From contig JAADJZ010000002.1 in NCBI GenBank assembly GCA_011032825.1, forward strand, positions 1,860,001 to 1,924,000: a stretch of 64,000 nucleotides of DNA, given 5' to 3'. The notes below the pieces were generated by a model, which did not search any database, was not told the origin of the DNA, and saw nothing but the letters and a program-made list of their open reading frames with translations. Below are positions 19,892-32,039 of the stretch, one piece after another. Both the position numbers and the translations under genes were made by a program. Each line of letters opens with the position of its first letter. Within the stretch, counting starts at the first letter, position 1. This DNA comes from Massariosphaeria phaeospora (taxonomy: Eukaryota; Ascomycota; Dothideomycetes; Pleosporales).

Positions 19892-22800
19892 ATGCGTCTG
19901 GATGTCAAGGTACGACTTGAGCGCATAGATTCAAGGCCAGAAATCGTGGCAGCTACTGACCAGGCTCTGTACTATTAGAGGCAGTTATTCGCACGGTCGG
20001 AGAGGGTTAAAGGTAAGGCTGTCCGCTCGAAGCAGCACGACATGCACTAATGTTTTGTAGGAATCGGTATGCGCGATACTCTACGCCCCCAATTACTGCT
20101 GATCGAACCTCAAAGACTTTCACCCGACCGAGCCATGGATCTTGACGACCTTATACAGCGGTAGGCAGCTACGGAGAGCGCTTGCTCAGAAAATTGCTAA
20201 TGGAGACAGGCCATGTCCACATCTGGTCCTACGTGTCGCAATCGATCGTCAAGACCTTCGAACTTACCGATGTACCAGTCCGTGCAGGTCGCTTTATTGC
20301 GCGCAAGAATTGGATAGTTGCAGGTGGGTCCCGCCAGTTCACCGCGAACGGGCTTAGGTGTTGACATACACGGTCTTCAGGCTCCGATGACTTTCAGATG
20401 CGCGTCTACAACTACAACACGTCGGAGAAGGTCACCTCCTTCGAAGCGCATCCGGACTACATCCGTGCCATCGCAGTTCACCCGACACAGCCATTTGTGC
20501 TGACAGCCAGTGTGGGTAGCATGGAGTGTCACATAAGGAACTGGCTGATATAGTCTCAGGATGACATGACAATAAAACTGTGGGATTGGGACAAGTCGTG
20601 GAAGTGTATGGGCCGTTTGTGTCTCCGGCGCAGGATCCAGCTGACATCGTCTAGGTGTGCAGGTTTTCGAGGGCCACAGTCACTATGTGATGGGCATCGC
20701 AATAAATCCCAAGGATCCCAACACCTTCGCCTCTGCCTGTCTTGACCGAACAGTCAAGATTTGGTCTCTAGGCAGCGCAACGCCCAATTTCACCCTGGAA
20801 GCACATGAAGCGAAGGGCGTGAACTTCATCGACTACTACCCCCAGTCCGACAAACCCTACCTCCTTACAACGTCGGACGATCGGACGGTCAAGGTATGGG
20901 ACTACACTACAAAAGCCCTAATTGCCACATTAGAAGGCCATACTTCAAACGTCAGCTTCGCAGTCTATCACCCAGAACTCCCGGTCATCATTTCAGGATC
21001 TGAGGATGGTACCATTAAAATCTGGCATTCCTCGACATACCGGTTAGAACAATCCTTGAACTATGGACTGGAACGAGCCTGGTGTGTGTCTTATCAGAAA
21101 GGCAAGAACGGTGTTGCGCTTGGTTTCGACGATGGGGCGGTCGTTATCTCAATGGGTCGAGAGGAACCAGCAGTCAGCATGGATGCCGGAGGAAAGGTAT
21201 TGTGGGCAAGACACAATGAGATCCTTACTGCCGTTATCAAGGGTAACGAGAAGCTGAAAGATTCGGAACGTCTCACACTACCTACCAAAGACCTTGGGTC
21301 AACCGAAATATACCCCCAGTCTTTACTCCATTCGTCGAACGGCCGGTTTGTCGCCGTCTGCGGTGATGGCGAGTACATAATCTACACCGCTCTCGCTCTC
21401 CGTAACCAGGCATTTGGATCCGCATTAGATTTCTGCTGGGCCTCGAAAGAGCACGACAAAGATTATGCCATTCGAGAATCCTCTACTAGCGTCAAGATAT
21501 TCCGCAACTTCAAAGAGCGAAGTGTGCTGAACGTTGGCTTTTCGGCTGATGGTTTGAGCGGTGGTATTCTTCTAGGTGTGCAAGGCCAAGGTGGCATCGG
21601 CCTCTTCGATTGGGATACGGGTGCTTTGGTTCGAAGGATAGAGGTCGAGCCTAGGAGTGTGTACTGGTCGGAGAGTGGTGAGCTAGTGACGCTAGCAACA
21701 GACGACACGTTCTACGTGCTCCGCTATTCTCGAGAAAACTATCTGGAGGCAGTTCAGAACGGAGAAGTGGATGAAGATGGTGCGGAGTCCGCATTCGAAG
21801 TCATATGCGACATCAACGAGAGGTAAGACTGATAAGACTGATGATCCCCTCAACGAGAATGTGGCTAACAAGGATACCAGTGTACGCACCGGTGCTTGGG
21901 TGGGAGACTGTTTCATCTACACAAACAACACCAACCGCCTGAACTACCTGGTAGGAGACCAATCGTACACCATATCCCACTTCGACGCTCCGCACTACCT
22001 CCTTGGCTATCTGCCCCGCGACTCAAGGATATACGTTGCAGACAAAGACGTCAATGTTGTTTCCTTCGCACTCTCTCTTGCTGTCGTCGAGTACCAGACC
22101 TTGGTTCTACGAGGCGATCTTGATGCTGCCGAGGAAGTCCTCTCGTCCGTACCTCAAGATCAGCACAATAAGATCGCCCGGTTCTTGGAAGGCCAAGGCC
22201 ACAAGGAGCTTGCGCTCAAAGTAGCCACCGACCCGGAACACCGCTTCGACCTCGCGCTCTCCCTCGGCGATCTCCAGCAAGCGACGGAAATCGCGCGCGA
22301 ACAAGACACAGAGCACAAGTGGAAAACCGTCGGCGACACGGCGCTCTCGGCCTGGAACGTCCAGCTCGCGCAGGAATGCTTCGTCAAAGCCAAAGACCTC
22401 GGCTCGCTACTGCTCCTCTACTCGGCCACGGCCGACGAAGCCGGGCTCCGCAACCTCGCCCACCTCGCCGAGGCGGCCTCGGCCAACAACGTCGCCTTCT
22501 CGGCGCTCTGGCAAATCGGCGACGTGCAGGCCTGCATCGACTTGCTTATCAAGACGAACCGCCTCGCCGAAGCCGTGCTCTTCACGCAGACGTACAAGCC
22601 CAGTGCGGCGGCCGACTTGGTCAAGCTGTGGAAGGCTGGGCTGGAGAAGGATGGCAAGGCGAAGGTCAGTCGGTTGTTGGGCGTGCCGCCGAATGGCGGC
22701 GAGGGCGATGCGGACATGTTCCCCGAGTGGGACGAGTATTTGAGGTTGGAGAGGGAGGGCGGCACGGCGGAGGACTTGGCGGTTAAGGATAGGGATGCGG

Positions 22801-22904
22801 AGAATGAGAATGAGGAGGGCGCCGAAGAGGAAGTTGCTGAGGGGGAGGATGATGATGAAGATGAAGATGATGAGGAGGGCGAGGACGAAGATGAAGAGGA
22901 GTAG
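19892..22904 (+). CDS. SEC27: Coatomer subunit beta' (beta'-COP, Sec27)
   Basis: Nine exons: 19892-19909, 19979-20012, 20061-20066, 20116-20160, 20210-20323, 20381-20511, 20560-20605, 20655-21822 and 21881-22904; 861 residues. The start [17 protein letters not shown] matches the conserved family N-terminus. Exon 3 is only 6 nt and supplies the conserved Gly-Ile of [14 protein letters not shown]40 blades follow ([53 protein letters not shown]), then the coatomer WD-associated alpha-solenoid and a long Asp/Glu tail. Beta'-COP is part of the COPI coat and binds dilysine cargo for Golgi-to-ER return. Seven of eight introns sit in the first quarter of the coding region. All joins keep frame. Confidence 0.96.
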
Positions 22905-23900
22905 GTTTTGTGTTGAGGGTTGAGGGTTGAGAGTTGAACGTGCATGTCCTTGAATGGTTTCTTTGCCTGTTTTCTCTGCTGTAGAGGCATGACAGGCGAG
23001 CGGGGGGTATGGGTATGGACTCAAAATGATACACTGATCTCACTACATGCGATGTTACAATTGGACCTGTAACTGAACTTGAGATTTGCGCTTGGTTGAT
23101 TTGTTTTAATTGATTATTGGTATTACCGGGTAAGGATGGGCTGACTATACGTGCCCTTGCTCCCTTCACCACCCCCACAAGCATGCACCCACCAACCGAA
23201 CCCCCATTCCAGCAAACGCCGAGATATTTTGACCGACTGCTTGCTCACACCCATGTATCCAAACCCAAGCCGCACGCAGGCAGCTTTTGCGAACCCGCCG
23301 CCTCTGCCACTTCGCTTCGATTCGGTTCGGCTTCAGCGCGGTGCGGTGCGGTTCGGTTCCGATGCAAATCAAACCAAGGAGATTCGTGTCGTGCGTGGTA
23401 TTTAGAGTTACAATCGTTTTGTTCGTTCGTCTGAGCCGAGCTGATCCGATCCGATCCGATCCAATCCTCCCAAAAAGGTCCCTATATCCAGGGCGGCAAA
23501 GAAATAGAGAAGAAAGTAGAGCGAAAAAAGGATCTCAAAGCCTCAAGATTTGGGGAGGGGGGGGGTAGAGGTATGGGAAAACTCGGAGTTGTTGGACGGG
23601 TCCCCGAGAGTATAGACATACAAGAAAGAGGGGAACCGAAAGCGGGTTGCGCCCCCAAAAGTATAAGCGGGGGGAAGGAGAATACACTGGATCGGAGTGG
23701 ACTGTGGGCGAAGTTGCGGAGTCGATTGATGGGAGGATGGTGGTGGGCTTCGCGGCGGGTTCAATGCGGAACTGAACTGGACCCATCGATGGACGCCGCA
23801 TTGCGCCGCAAATTCAGACAAACGAGACGGTGACTTCGCGAGTCTTCGGACTAGATGCCCACAGTCGGTCCAGAGGGCTCAAGCCATCTAGCAGCTCGAA
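22905..23900. other. Convergent intergenic region with small microsatellites
   Basis: Separates the ends of SEC27 and the next minus-strand gene. Contains short GTTGAGG-type repeats near 22,912, GGTTCGG/GGTGCGG runs near 23,320-23,360 and a (GATCC)n run near 23,440. No gene supported. Confidence 0.55.
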
Positions 23901-25008
23901 CTAGTGGTACCGCGGCGGCGACCCCTGGCCGTTGGGCACGCCGTTGCCCGGCTGCGGCGCCCCACCACCACTACCACCACCACCAGTCCTGTACTCGACT
24001 TCGCGGGTCATCAGGTCCAGCGACTGCGGGAAATACGGCTCGACGCCATAGCCCTTCAGGAACTTGGCCGTCTTCTCGATGCGCTTGATCTCGCGCCGCA
24101 CGTCCCAGTCCTCGCCCTCGCCGAAGCGGCGGCTGACGACGTCGACCATGGTGTTGTCTAGCCGGCTGTAGAAGTCGCGGCGCGCCGTCAGGTCGGTGCT
24201 GTCGTTGCTGTCGAGGCCGCCGTGCGAGTTGAGGTTGCCGCCGAGCTTGAGGATCAGGTCGAAGGCGTGGTGGGGCCCGCCGGGGAGCACGGCGAGGCGC
24301 TGGATGTCGGGCAGGAACTTGAGCATGGCCGAGGCGAAGTGCGACGACGAGATGGAGTCGTTGAGGTCGTCTTGCAGGCGGTGTAGGTCGAAGTTGACGA
24401 TTGTGATCTTGCGGTCGAGCTGGGCGTTGAGCGTGTTGGCGGCGTCGGGCGTGGTCGTGTCCATGATTTTGGCGATGGTGAGCGGGACGTCTGCGGGCTT
24501 GGTTAGCTGCTGGGGACGAGTAGGGGGACTCTGCAATTGGGAACGCACCTGGACGCAGGCCGCGCTTGTCAATCCATCCGTGGATCTCGGCGCGCTGCTG
24601 CTCGAGCTGCTCGACCCAGGCCTGCAGGTCGGCCACCTGGCTCTCGAGATGCTCAATCTTGTCCGTGTACGGGCGCACGGCCTGGTTGAAGGCCTGGGCC
24701 AGGAGGTCGGGCATGGGCTCGGGCTTGCTGGCCGTCAGCGGCGTCGTGGGCTGGCCCATGGTGGTGGGCATGGCGCTGTAGCTGCCGTTGCCGTTGGGCA
24801 TGCCTCGCGGGCCATGCGCCTCCTGTGGTTGCTGCGGGCGCGCGTACATGGTGGCCGGCTCGTCGGTCGGGGACGCGGCGGCGGGCGGGGGCAGGTCTTT
24901 GCGGGTGGAGTCGGGGCGCTTCTCGTAGTCGTCGAAGGACTGGGAGCGCGGGTTGTCGGAGTCGATGTAGCTGGTGCTGTTGGCGCGCGAGCGGCGTTTG
25001 AAGAACAT
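23901..25008 (-). CDS. Conserved-looking coiled-coil protein, function unknown
   Basis: Two exons, 25008-24549 and 24490-23901 (58-bp intron GTGCGT...CGCAG); 349 residues. I do not recognise the family. The N-terminus is basic then Ser/Asp/Pro-rich (MFFKRRSRANSTSYID) and looks disordered. A coiled coil follows (PYTDKIEHLESQVADLQAWV, then EQLEQQRAEIHGWIDKRG). The second exon encodes a predicted helical domain with TPDAANTLNAQLDRKITIV, LLPGGPHHAFDLILKLGG-like sequence and WDVRREIKRIEKTAKFLKGY, ending in a Gly/Pro tail. Codon use is strongly C/G-ending on the coding strand, and spliced frame continuity supports a real gene. Confidence 0.75.
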
Positions 25009-25751
25009 GCTGGAGAAAGAAGGGACGCAGGCAGCGGCAGCACGGCGGGCGGGTTATATGGGCGCAGCAGGCGGGAGCCGAAATTAGGGCGTCGAAGGAG
25101 TTGGTGGTTGGGCGCGGCGGCGGCAACGAGTGGCAGAGAAATGGGGATGGCTTGCTATTGATGAGGGCACCGCGATATCGAGAGGTTGGGAGCAGCGCGG
25201 CTCCCCGACAACATCAAGTACCATTACCATAAAAGCGAGCGCGCGACACCCGTCACACCGACAGCGCCGGGTTGCACAGGCTGCGCGTGCCGTCGCGCTG
25301 CCGTACAGCCTAGACTAATTACACGGTGAGACCACGGCCACCACGTCTGCTCGCTCTCGCTGCTGTCGTCGTCGCCGTCGCCGTCGCATGACCGCCGGCG
25401 GTTGCCAGCCCTGCACCTGGAGCGCCGACGCGGGGGGCCCGGGCGCCGCTCCGCAAAAGCCACCCACCAGCCACCTCGATTGTCCGCAACACCGTCTTCA
25501 TCCAACGCGTGTCCTCGCCATGGCTGTATCGTTGACGCCGAGAGTGCTGGTGATGCTCTGCTCTCTGGCTCCACCCCCGACGCGCTAGATGAAACGCACC
25601 CGAGTCTGGCTGCACCGTGCCCGATGCGTCCGTCCCGTGCGACTTCGAGGCTCACTCAGTACCACGGGCACCACACAGCAAGGAGCCACCCAGCATGTCG
25701 ACAAACGGCTGACCCTGCATTTGGCAGCATTCTATACACTACATTACATAA
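25009..25751. other. Promoter side of the coiled-coil gene; MCD4 3' end
   Basis: GC-rich, including a CGTCGTCGCCGTCGCCGTCG-type run near 25,365. Open frames are low complexity. No gene supported. Confidence 0.5.
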
Positions 25752-28700
25752 CTATTTGGCAAGCCCGTTAATACTTCCGCGGGTCTTCCCATTTTGCAGG
25801 CCGTTGCCCTGCTTTTCTCCGCTCTTGCTGCCCCGGAGCTCGAATTCCACGTCTCCCACTAGGAAGTCGCCGACGGGCTCCAACCCCGCTACAAACACTC
25901 CTAGGAGACTGGCAATGACGAAATGACTGATGGTGGTGCCGATGTCTAGCCAGCTGCCCTCGTCCTTGACCATGTAGAAGAAGCTCAGCGTCATGATGTC
26001 GCTCACCGCCATGACCACCATGAACAGCGCCGACGGCGCAATGCCGAGCTTCTGGTTCAAGATACGGAAGTGCGCGCTGACCATGGCGAAGGGCACCATA
26101 ATCTTGTACATCAAGAGCACGCCTTGTGAGAAAGGGTCGAAGACCGGAATGAGCCTGGACACTGCGTCCAGGGAGAAGGACGATATTGACGCCATGTTGC
26201 CAGTGCTAAAGAATGCCGACTGGATGAAGAAAAAGAAGAAGAGTGCGATCCGGGAGTCGGCGAGGCTGAGTGCACGGAACTCGCCTTTTTGGCCCATGGA
26301 GATCCCTTCTGCTGCCGAAGCAATGTGTGTCTTCGTAGCCGCTGGGACAGCCGGACCGGCACGACTCGTCTTCGTGTGCAGGTAAACGCGATGTTCAAGC
26401 TGCATCCAGCTAAAGAGGCAGACGGAGAAAGCGAAGTAGAAGAGTCCTTCATAGGAGATGGTCAGGATGACAAAGGTAGGTGCGAATTGTAAGAACAACA
26501 CTACGAGTCGATGAATGTAATACTTGTTCGGTTGGAAGCGCTCTAAAGAGGGTGTGATCAACGAGAGGCCTGCGGTAATTAGCTACTTGTGCCCTACACG
26601 TCTTATCCGTACAACCTAAGATAGACTCACCTAACGTGGCCCATCCGACGGCTTTGGTTCCCAGAGGTAGACCTGTCCTAGCGTGAATATACCAAATGCT
26701 GGATCTGGTGACGATCATGGAAAGGGCGACTAGTCCCAGCTGTTATGTGTCAGTGGCATCATCCACGACGGTGCGGATTACTTACTTGTATGCCAAGTAC
26801 GATATGTGACAGGTTGACGGATACGGAAGCAGCGTTTTCGCCCTCATCGGGAACATTGGGAACATGGGTTTTCTCCCACAAAAGATACAGCGCTCCGACG
26901 GCGAACGCCATCGCGCCTCCAAGCAATCTGTCAACATCTTAGTGCCGGTTTGCTGTTTACACCCCCAAACTAAAACTTACATAAGGTTGAGATTCTCCGT
27001 CTTATTCGCGTCAAGCAACGTGAATCCACCCATGCATATGCAAGAAAAGGCCCATGTTGCGACGAGCGAAAGGTTCTCAGCTACGAAATCAGATCCATAG
27101 AAAACAGGCCATGTAGCGGCCAGGAGGTAGCAGACGGTGTATATTTCACGTTGGAAGTAGCTTCGGACCTAGGGTTCCTGATTAGACGACCCTCTGCAGT
27201 TGAACCAACTCGACTTACTAGTGCCTGTAATAGTCCGAAAAAGCCGATAGTAGAAAGGACCAGTTTGGCAATATCTGCGTTGGACGCCGTCTGTCCAAAC
27301 AGAACTCTACCGCCCTTGACGAGAGCAGCCCTCCGAGCCCAAATCTCTTCCCAAAAGACGACTGGGAAGAAGGCGTACGCATAGTAGACGTACGGAGACT
27401 GCTGCTTAAAGAGCACCGAGTACAGTGCAACAAGCACCGACGAGAACACAGTCATGCTAGCGAGTGACCTAACAACCTCAAACTCTCCATTAAGAACATG
27501 AAGGTCAATGACTGTGGTAATCGCAAACACAATCCATCCAATGTAGCCAGCAGTGACTAGCGTTCGAAGAAAGAGCCAGTCGTAGGTCTGGAGATATCGT
27601 AAACCTTGAAGGCCAAGCTGAATCAGCTCATTGGATTGCCGAATAGCGTCGTCTGCATTGCCTAAATCGATGGCCTCCTGAATCTGCGCGATCCGGTGCG
27701 GGACTGAGTGAGCCTCATCGCCTAGTCCAGAGAAGGGTTTGTAGTACAGTTCGATCGATTTTTTCAACTCCTCTTTGACGTGGTACATCTCAAGAATCTC
27801 TTTGGCGTTCACTAGGAGGGCTTCCGCCTTCGATTTCGAATCCGTGTCCAAATACGAGAGCGGAAGCTCTCCGACGGAATTAGTAGGAAAAGATAACCCC
27901 GCAAGATAGGCCATGAGTGTTGCTACATCAGCTTGAGCGACATCGTGTCGTTGTATTTGATCAAGCCCCCAGTCGAAAGAGAAGCCATCTTCGTGGCCTT
28001 TAGCGATTCCGGAAGCGTTCACTACCGGTTTAGCCACACCAGAACCCCAAGCAATCAGTGGTGTACGAGTGTTGTCCGGATGCCCATCTCCATGGCTTCC
28101 CCAATCACTCATGCCATGGTCTGCAGTAAATACGAAAGCAGTCTTGTGGTCGTCATAAAATTCCTCGATGAGTTCGGTGATCTTCTTGACACCTTTATCC
28201 ACGACTTTGATGTTGTGAAGGTATTGCGGCGAATACGGTCTATATGAGTGACCAGTAGTATCAAGACCCAGCAGGTGTAGAAAGAATACATTCTTTTCCT
28301 GTCGCAATTCTGCATCCAGGGTCGCGTTGTTCCTAGCGTCTTGGAACAGCTTCTCTACCCTCTCGAAGACCCAGTCATCCAGATGATATGCGTCTTTCGA
28401 AAAGTCCTCCTCTTCTGCAGTGTATGTATAAGCATCTACTCTGCCAGGTGTTGCGCCCTGCTCGAACATGGGCAGAATGTCGGGACTCCCCCAGCTCCAG
28501 GTATGCCGACTCCGGTTGAAGACGCTATCGAAGTTCACCGGGTTCAGTTTCCAGCCCGTTGTCACAGCGGATACATCCTCGTACAGGCCAGCTATAAGCG
28601 CGACATGGCCTGGGCGGGATTCGGTAGGAACTCTGGTGTGGGAGACGCCAAATGTTCCCTGTTCTAGGACTCGAGAGCGGAGGTATGGCGCAAGTGGGCG

Positions 28701-29056
28701 CGGCACTTTGGCAGATTCGGCATCTTCATTCTCAGGCGAGGGATCTGGGAAAGACTGAAAGGCTTTGTCTGCACGGAGACCGTCTCCTAAACCATGTGTT
28801 AACCCGTGTAGCTCAAGGAGTATGTTCCGCGCTGACCGACGTAAAGTACCAATCGTTTGGCCGGGGGTTCTTGAGACTCAACACCATACGCGCGCATGCC
28901 GTGTACAATCGGGCTGACGAAGTAGATTGAAAAAATACTGCGGATCTTAGTTTCACGATGCCTTCACATGCGGTATTGGAGGATGCACCTGTAGGCGTAA
29001 ATCAGATGGAAAACCACCGCAATCAAGATAAATCGGTAGCGCCCGGATTGCGCCAT
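25752..29056 (-). CDS. MCD4: GPI ethanolamine phosphate transferase 1 (Mcd4)
   Basis: Seven exons: 29056-28989, 28937-28837, 28786-27219, 27168-26981, 26927-26786, 26739-26631 and 26569-25752; 997 residues, as expected. It adds phosphoethanolamine to the first mannose of GPI anchors in the ER. Exon 1 encodes a signal anchor (MAQSGRYRFILIAVVFHLIY) continued by SIFSIYFVSPIVHGMRAYGV. The alkaline-phosphatase-like catalytic domain shows VGDGLRAD, VPTESRPGHVALIAGLYED, HLLGLDTTGHSYRPYSP and FTADHGMSDWGSHGDG. A C-terminal half with many membrane segments follows. All six introns have canonical ends and each join restores family sequence. A short Phe-rich helix (IALFFFFFIQSAFF) is typical of the last third. 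Confidence 0.96.
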
Positions 29057-29520
29057 ATTGAAAGGTAGATTTAAAAGAGTGAAGGTCTCACGGAGACAAC
29101 AATCCGGTCTGAGGGCAGTGCCCAGGTGGCAGGTGAACACCCCAATGGTTGCAGTGCTACGCGCAGTCCTTCGGGTACGCGCCAAGCTTCTCGAATATTT
29201 ACTAAACCGGACTAGCCGAGAAGCTTGTTGGTATCGCCTCGGGAGCATCGAGCATCCAGCTTGTCTAGCAAAGATGTTTTTGCTACGTCTGATTTAATCC
29301 ATAGTACTAGCGATAATATAGTCACTCGTATACACGACCAAAGTATTTGAAGTCAGAGTAGATAGTTATGGCCAAAGCAATAACATCCTGCTCTGTTTCT
29401 GCGCCCCGACCATCATCCGGCTACCAAGAGAGGTTCTCGACCAATACTGTCCGTTTGCTATGAATTCGAATATACCAAATTGACCCGCTCGCTTCCAACT
29501 ATCTAATTACACCGATACAT
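29057..29520. promoter_or_regulatory. MCD4 promoter / GDI1 3' region
   Basis: 464 bp between the GDI1 stop and the MCD4 start on the same strand. No distinct motif recognised. Confidence 0.5.
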
Positions 29521-31273
29521 TTACTGCTCGACATTGAAGTTCGACTCGTCCCTTATGCCCTCAACAACCAAGTCTTGGCCCTCTGCACGTCGGTAGATAT
29601 CCTTGATGTCATCTAATCATTATTAGCAAGCGCGCATTACGGATCCTAAGGGGGCATACCAGTTGTTGTCTCGAAGTGGCTCGTAGCGTCGTAGCTCTTA
29701 GAGAGGAAGATGTTGTCATTGACACCGCTCTCAAGCGGCTCATAAAGAGGGATGGCTGCACCCATGAATCGCTCTTCAATACGTCCTAGGCGGTCTAGAC
29801 CAGGCTGAAGCTCGAGGTGGTGGTTGCTATCGCCCTCAGCAATCGTGGACACAATGGCGATGTAGTAGCCCTTCGGACAAACGTTGTGAGCGCTTGAGAC
29901 GACAGCAATGTATATATCTATTGTTTGTCAGTTGAGTTACGTTTATTTCCTATGTACATCGTTTGCTTACCGTGTTTCCGGCCAACCTGAGACTGGGGTA
30001 TGATGAGTTGGAACGAGTCGCTGTTATCGGTGTTGGCAACGGGGTGATTCAAAATGCAGATGGCTTTCAAGAGATGGCCAGTGACTCGCGCTTTTCCGGA
30101 GAAATACGAGGGGTCCGCGATGATCTTCTTGGTCTTGGTTTCAAACTTCATGCCGGGACCGTCATCACCCTTCTCTTTCATAGTTGCTTTGATACCGGAT
30201 ACCTTGTCACCATCGTAGAGAAACTCGTCGACGTCTGTGTTCAGCATATAGGTACCGCCATAGATGGCGGAGAGGCGTGCAAACCCTTGCGGGAGTTCTC
30301 CGAGGCCGTACAGCGGGTAAATGTACGGAGACTTTCCGTATCTTGCCATGGAATTGACGTACAACCTGATGCGTTGGACAGCATCAGATGCATTGCCGTT
30401 TTGATTGATATAGTCGTCCGTTTGGAATAGGGCCATGGAATGTCCGACAAAGTCGCGAGTCGACGCCTCCAAGCCAAACTTGTCGTAGACTTCCTTCATG
30501 GTACAGCTCTTCATGTCGAGGCCTAAGGTGCGTTTAGCAAGCTTCTACACCGAAAACCATGTGGTAGGAAGAGCTACCTTTGTGCGATGCCGGATCATCC
30601 TCCTTGTATGATCCAACCCACTCCAGGAAGTTCCTCGCTCTACGTTTCTCAAAAAGCCCCATCAATGGTGACCGGAGGGCTTCGCCAGCATCTGAAGGCA
30701 CCTTGGCCACTGTTGCCTTGGCGCCGTTGCCCTGTTGTACATAGCTGCCAGCAATCTGTTTGAATTCGATGTATCTCGTCACGTCGGTGGAGACAAGAAT
30801 GTTGGTCAGCTCGCCGTTCGCCATGAGAAGCTTCGGGACGAGATCGATGTTCCAGTCGTTGGCGCGGCCGTACTTCTTCCAAGGTTCGCCCGCCGTGTTG
30901 CCATACCTCTTGAAGAGCTGCGCCTGTTAGCTATTGAGATCCGTCGGTTGAAACAGGCCATACCGCTTCAATGTTGATCGATGCTGCCTCGCTGTATAAT
31001 ATATGAGCTCCCTCGTTCAGCATAGCGCCGACAAGCACTTACCCTCCGTAGTGATCGTTGCGGTCAATGTGGAGGACCTTCTTCCCCTTCACACTAAGGA
31101 CACTGAGTACAAGTTAGCAGAGGTCTTCTACCTAGGGCAGACAGTGTGTTACCCTGAGAGGACGCATTCTGTGAGACCTATGCAGCATTAGTTTCAGGCG
31201 GTGCTATAGCGGGGTAGCCACACTGACCTGTTCCCAAGACCACGACATCGTACTCGGGCGCAATCTCATCCAT
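29521..31273 (-). CDS. GDI1: Rab GDP-dissociation inhibitor
   Basis: Eight exons: 31273-31228, 31177-31153, 31102-31043, 30991-30964, 30917-30578, 30522-29971, 29917-29660 and 29612-29521; 466 residues. GDI extracts GDP-bound Rab GTPases from membranes and recycles them. It begins MDEIAPEYDVVVLGTGLTEC, the FAD-like fold of the GDI/REP family. Later motifs are LHIDRNDHYGGEAASINIE, RYIEFKQIAGSYV, SMARYGKSPYIYPLYGLGELPQGFARLSAIYGGTYML and CPKGYYIAIVST. Exons 2-4 are 25, 60 and 28 nt. The intron before exon 5 has two possible acceptors 6 nt apart; the downstream one gives the usual E-A-L-F-K-R. Confidence 0.96.
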
Positions 31274-31640
31274 GGTGGAAGAAGTAGAGTTGGATGTAGG
31301 TGCGGTAGCTGCTGGCGGGCGTGGATCGTTTGCGAGGTGTTCGAGGTGCAGGTGTTGCGGTGAGCAGTTGATGATGTGGGGGTGTTTTGAGCTCTCTTTG
31401 ATCGGTTGCTTGTGGCGCGCGCTTCATGCAGGCATGGGCTAGGGACACTCAGAACGTGTCTCGTTTCAGCCTCGTGGGCTGCAGAATGCTTGAACGGGAT
31501 GCAGATGAAGAGTATATTGCGCAGCCGTATTTACAACGAGATAAATACACCAAGACCCATCGCAACGCTGAAGGAGACATTCCGGGCTAGCGACAGCGAT
31601 CTAACGGCCCTCCTTCCATTTTGCTTGCTCCAGCGTCACA

Positions 31641-31750
31641 AAGCCCACTATACTAGATACAGTAGAGCTTTGCAAAAGGTAGAGGTTAATTATCTACTAG
31701 TTGCTAGAATCTTCTAGACTGTCAAGAGGATTGCCTAAAGTCTTCTGCTT
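31641..31750 (+). repeat. Degenerate dispersed repeat, copy A
   Basis: About 110 bp beginning CCCACTATACTAGATACAG and ending near GTCAAGAGGATTGCCTAAAG. Shares blocks with copies B, C and D. Divergence is mostly C/T and A/G changes, as RIP or age would give. Confidence 0.8.
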
Positions 31751-31830
31751 GGGGGTGAGCCTATGCCTGCACGAAGCGCGCTGCACAAGCAAGATTACCT
31801 CTACAACTAGGAGTACAAACCCTACATACA

Positions 31831-31940
31831 ATGCCTACTATACTAAATACAATACAGCTTCGTAAGATAGAGGTAGACTATCTACTAAGTACTGATAACT
31901 CCTATACTGTCAAGAGGATCGCCCAAAGTCTTCTTTATCG
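31831..31940 (+). repeat. Degenerate dispersed repeat, copy B
   Basis: Direct repeat of copy A 190 bp further on: CCTACTATACTAAATACA at the start, then a middle ATAGAGGTAGACTATCTACT, and TGTCAAGAGGATCGCCCAAA near the end. The pair could be two halves of one element or a local duplication. Confidence 0.8.
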
Positions 31941-32039
31941 GTGAAGCCGCCAGCCAGTGCGGATGCCACTATGCTCGTTTTTCGACCACACGCACTCTTC
32001 ATCGTTTCCGAATAGTGACCGAAGTTGAAGCTTCGGCGT

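Larger units (their letters stand above)
31274..32039. other. GDI1 upstream region carrying two dispersed-repeat copies
   Basis: AT-richer than its flanks from about 31,500. Contains the direct repeat pair listed next; otherwise no gene. Confidence 0.6.

Noticed and set aside
22407..23024. Minus-strand open frames opposite the SEC27 3' end
   Set aside because: Antisense shadows of the acidic tail and solenoid of SEC27, with hydrophobic/Ser-rich composition expected from complementing GAG/GAT codons.
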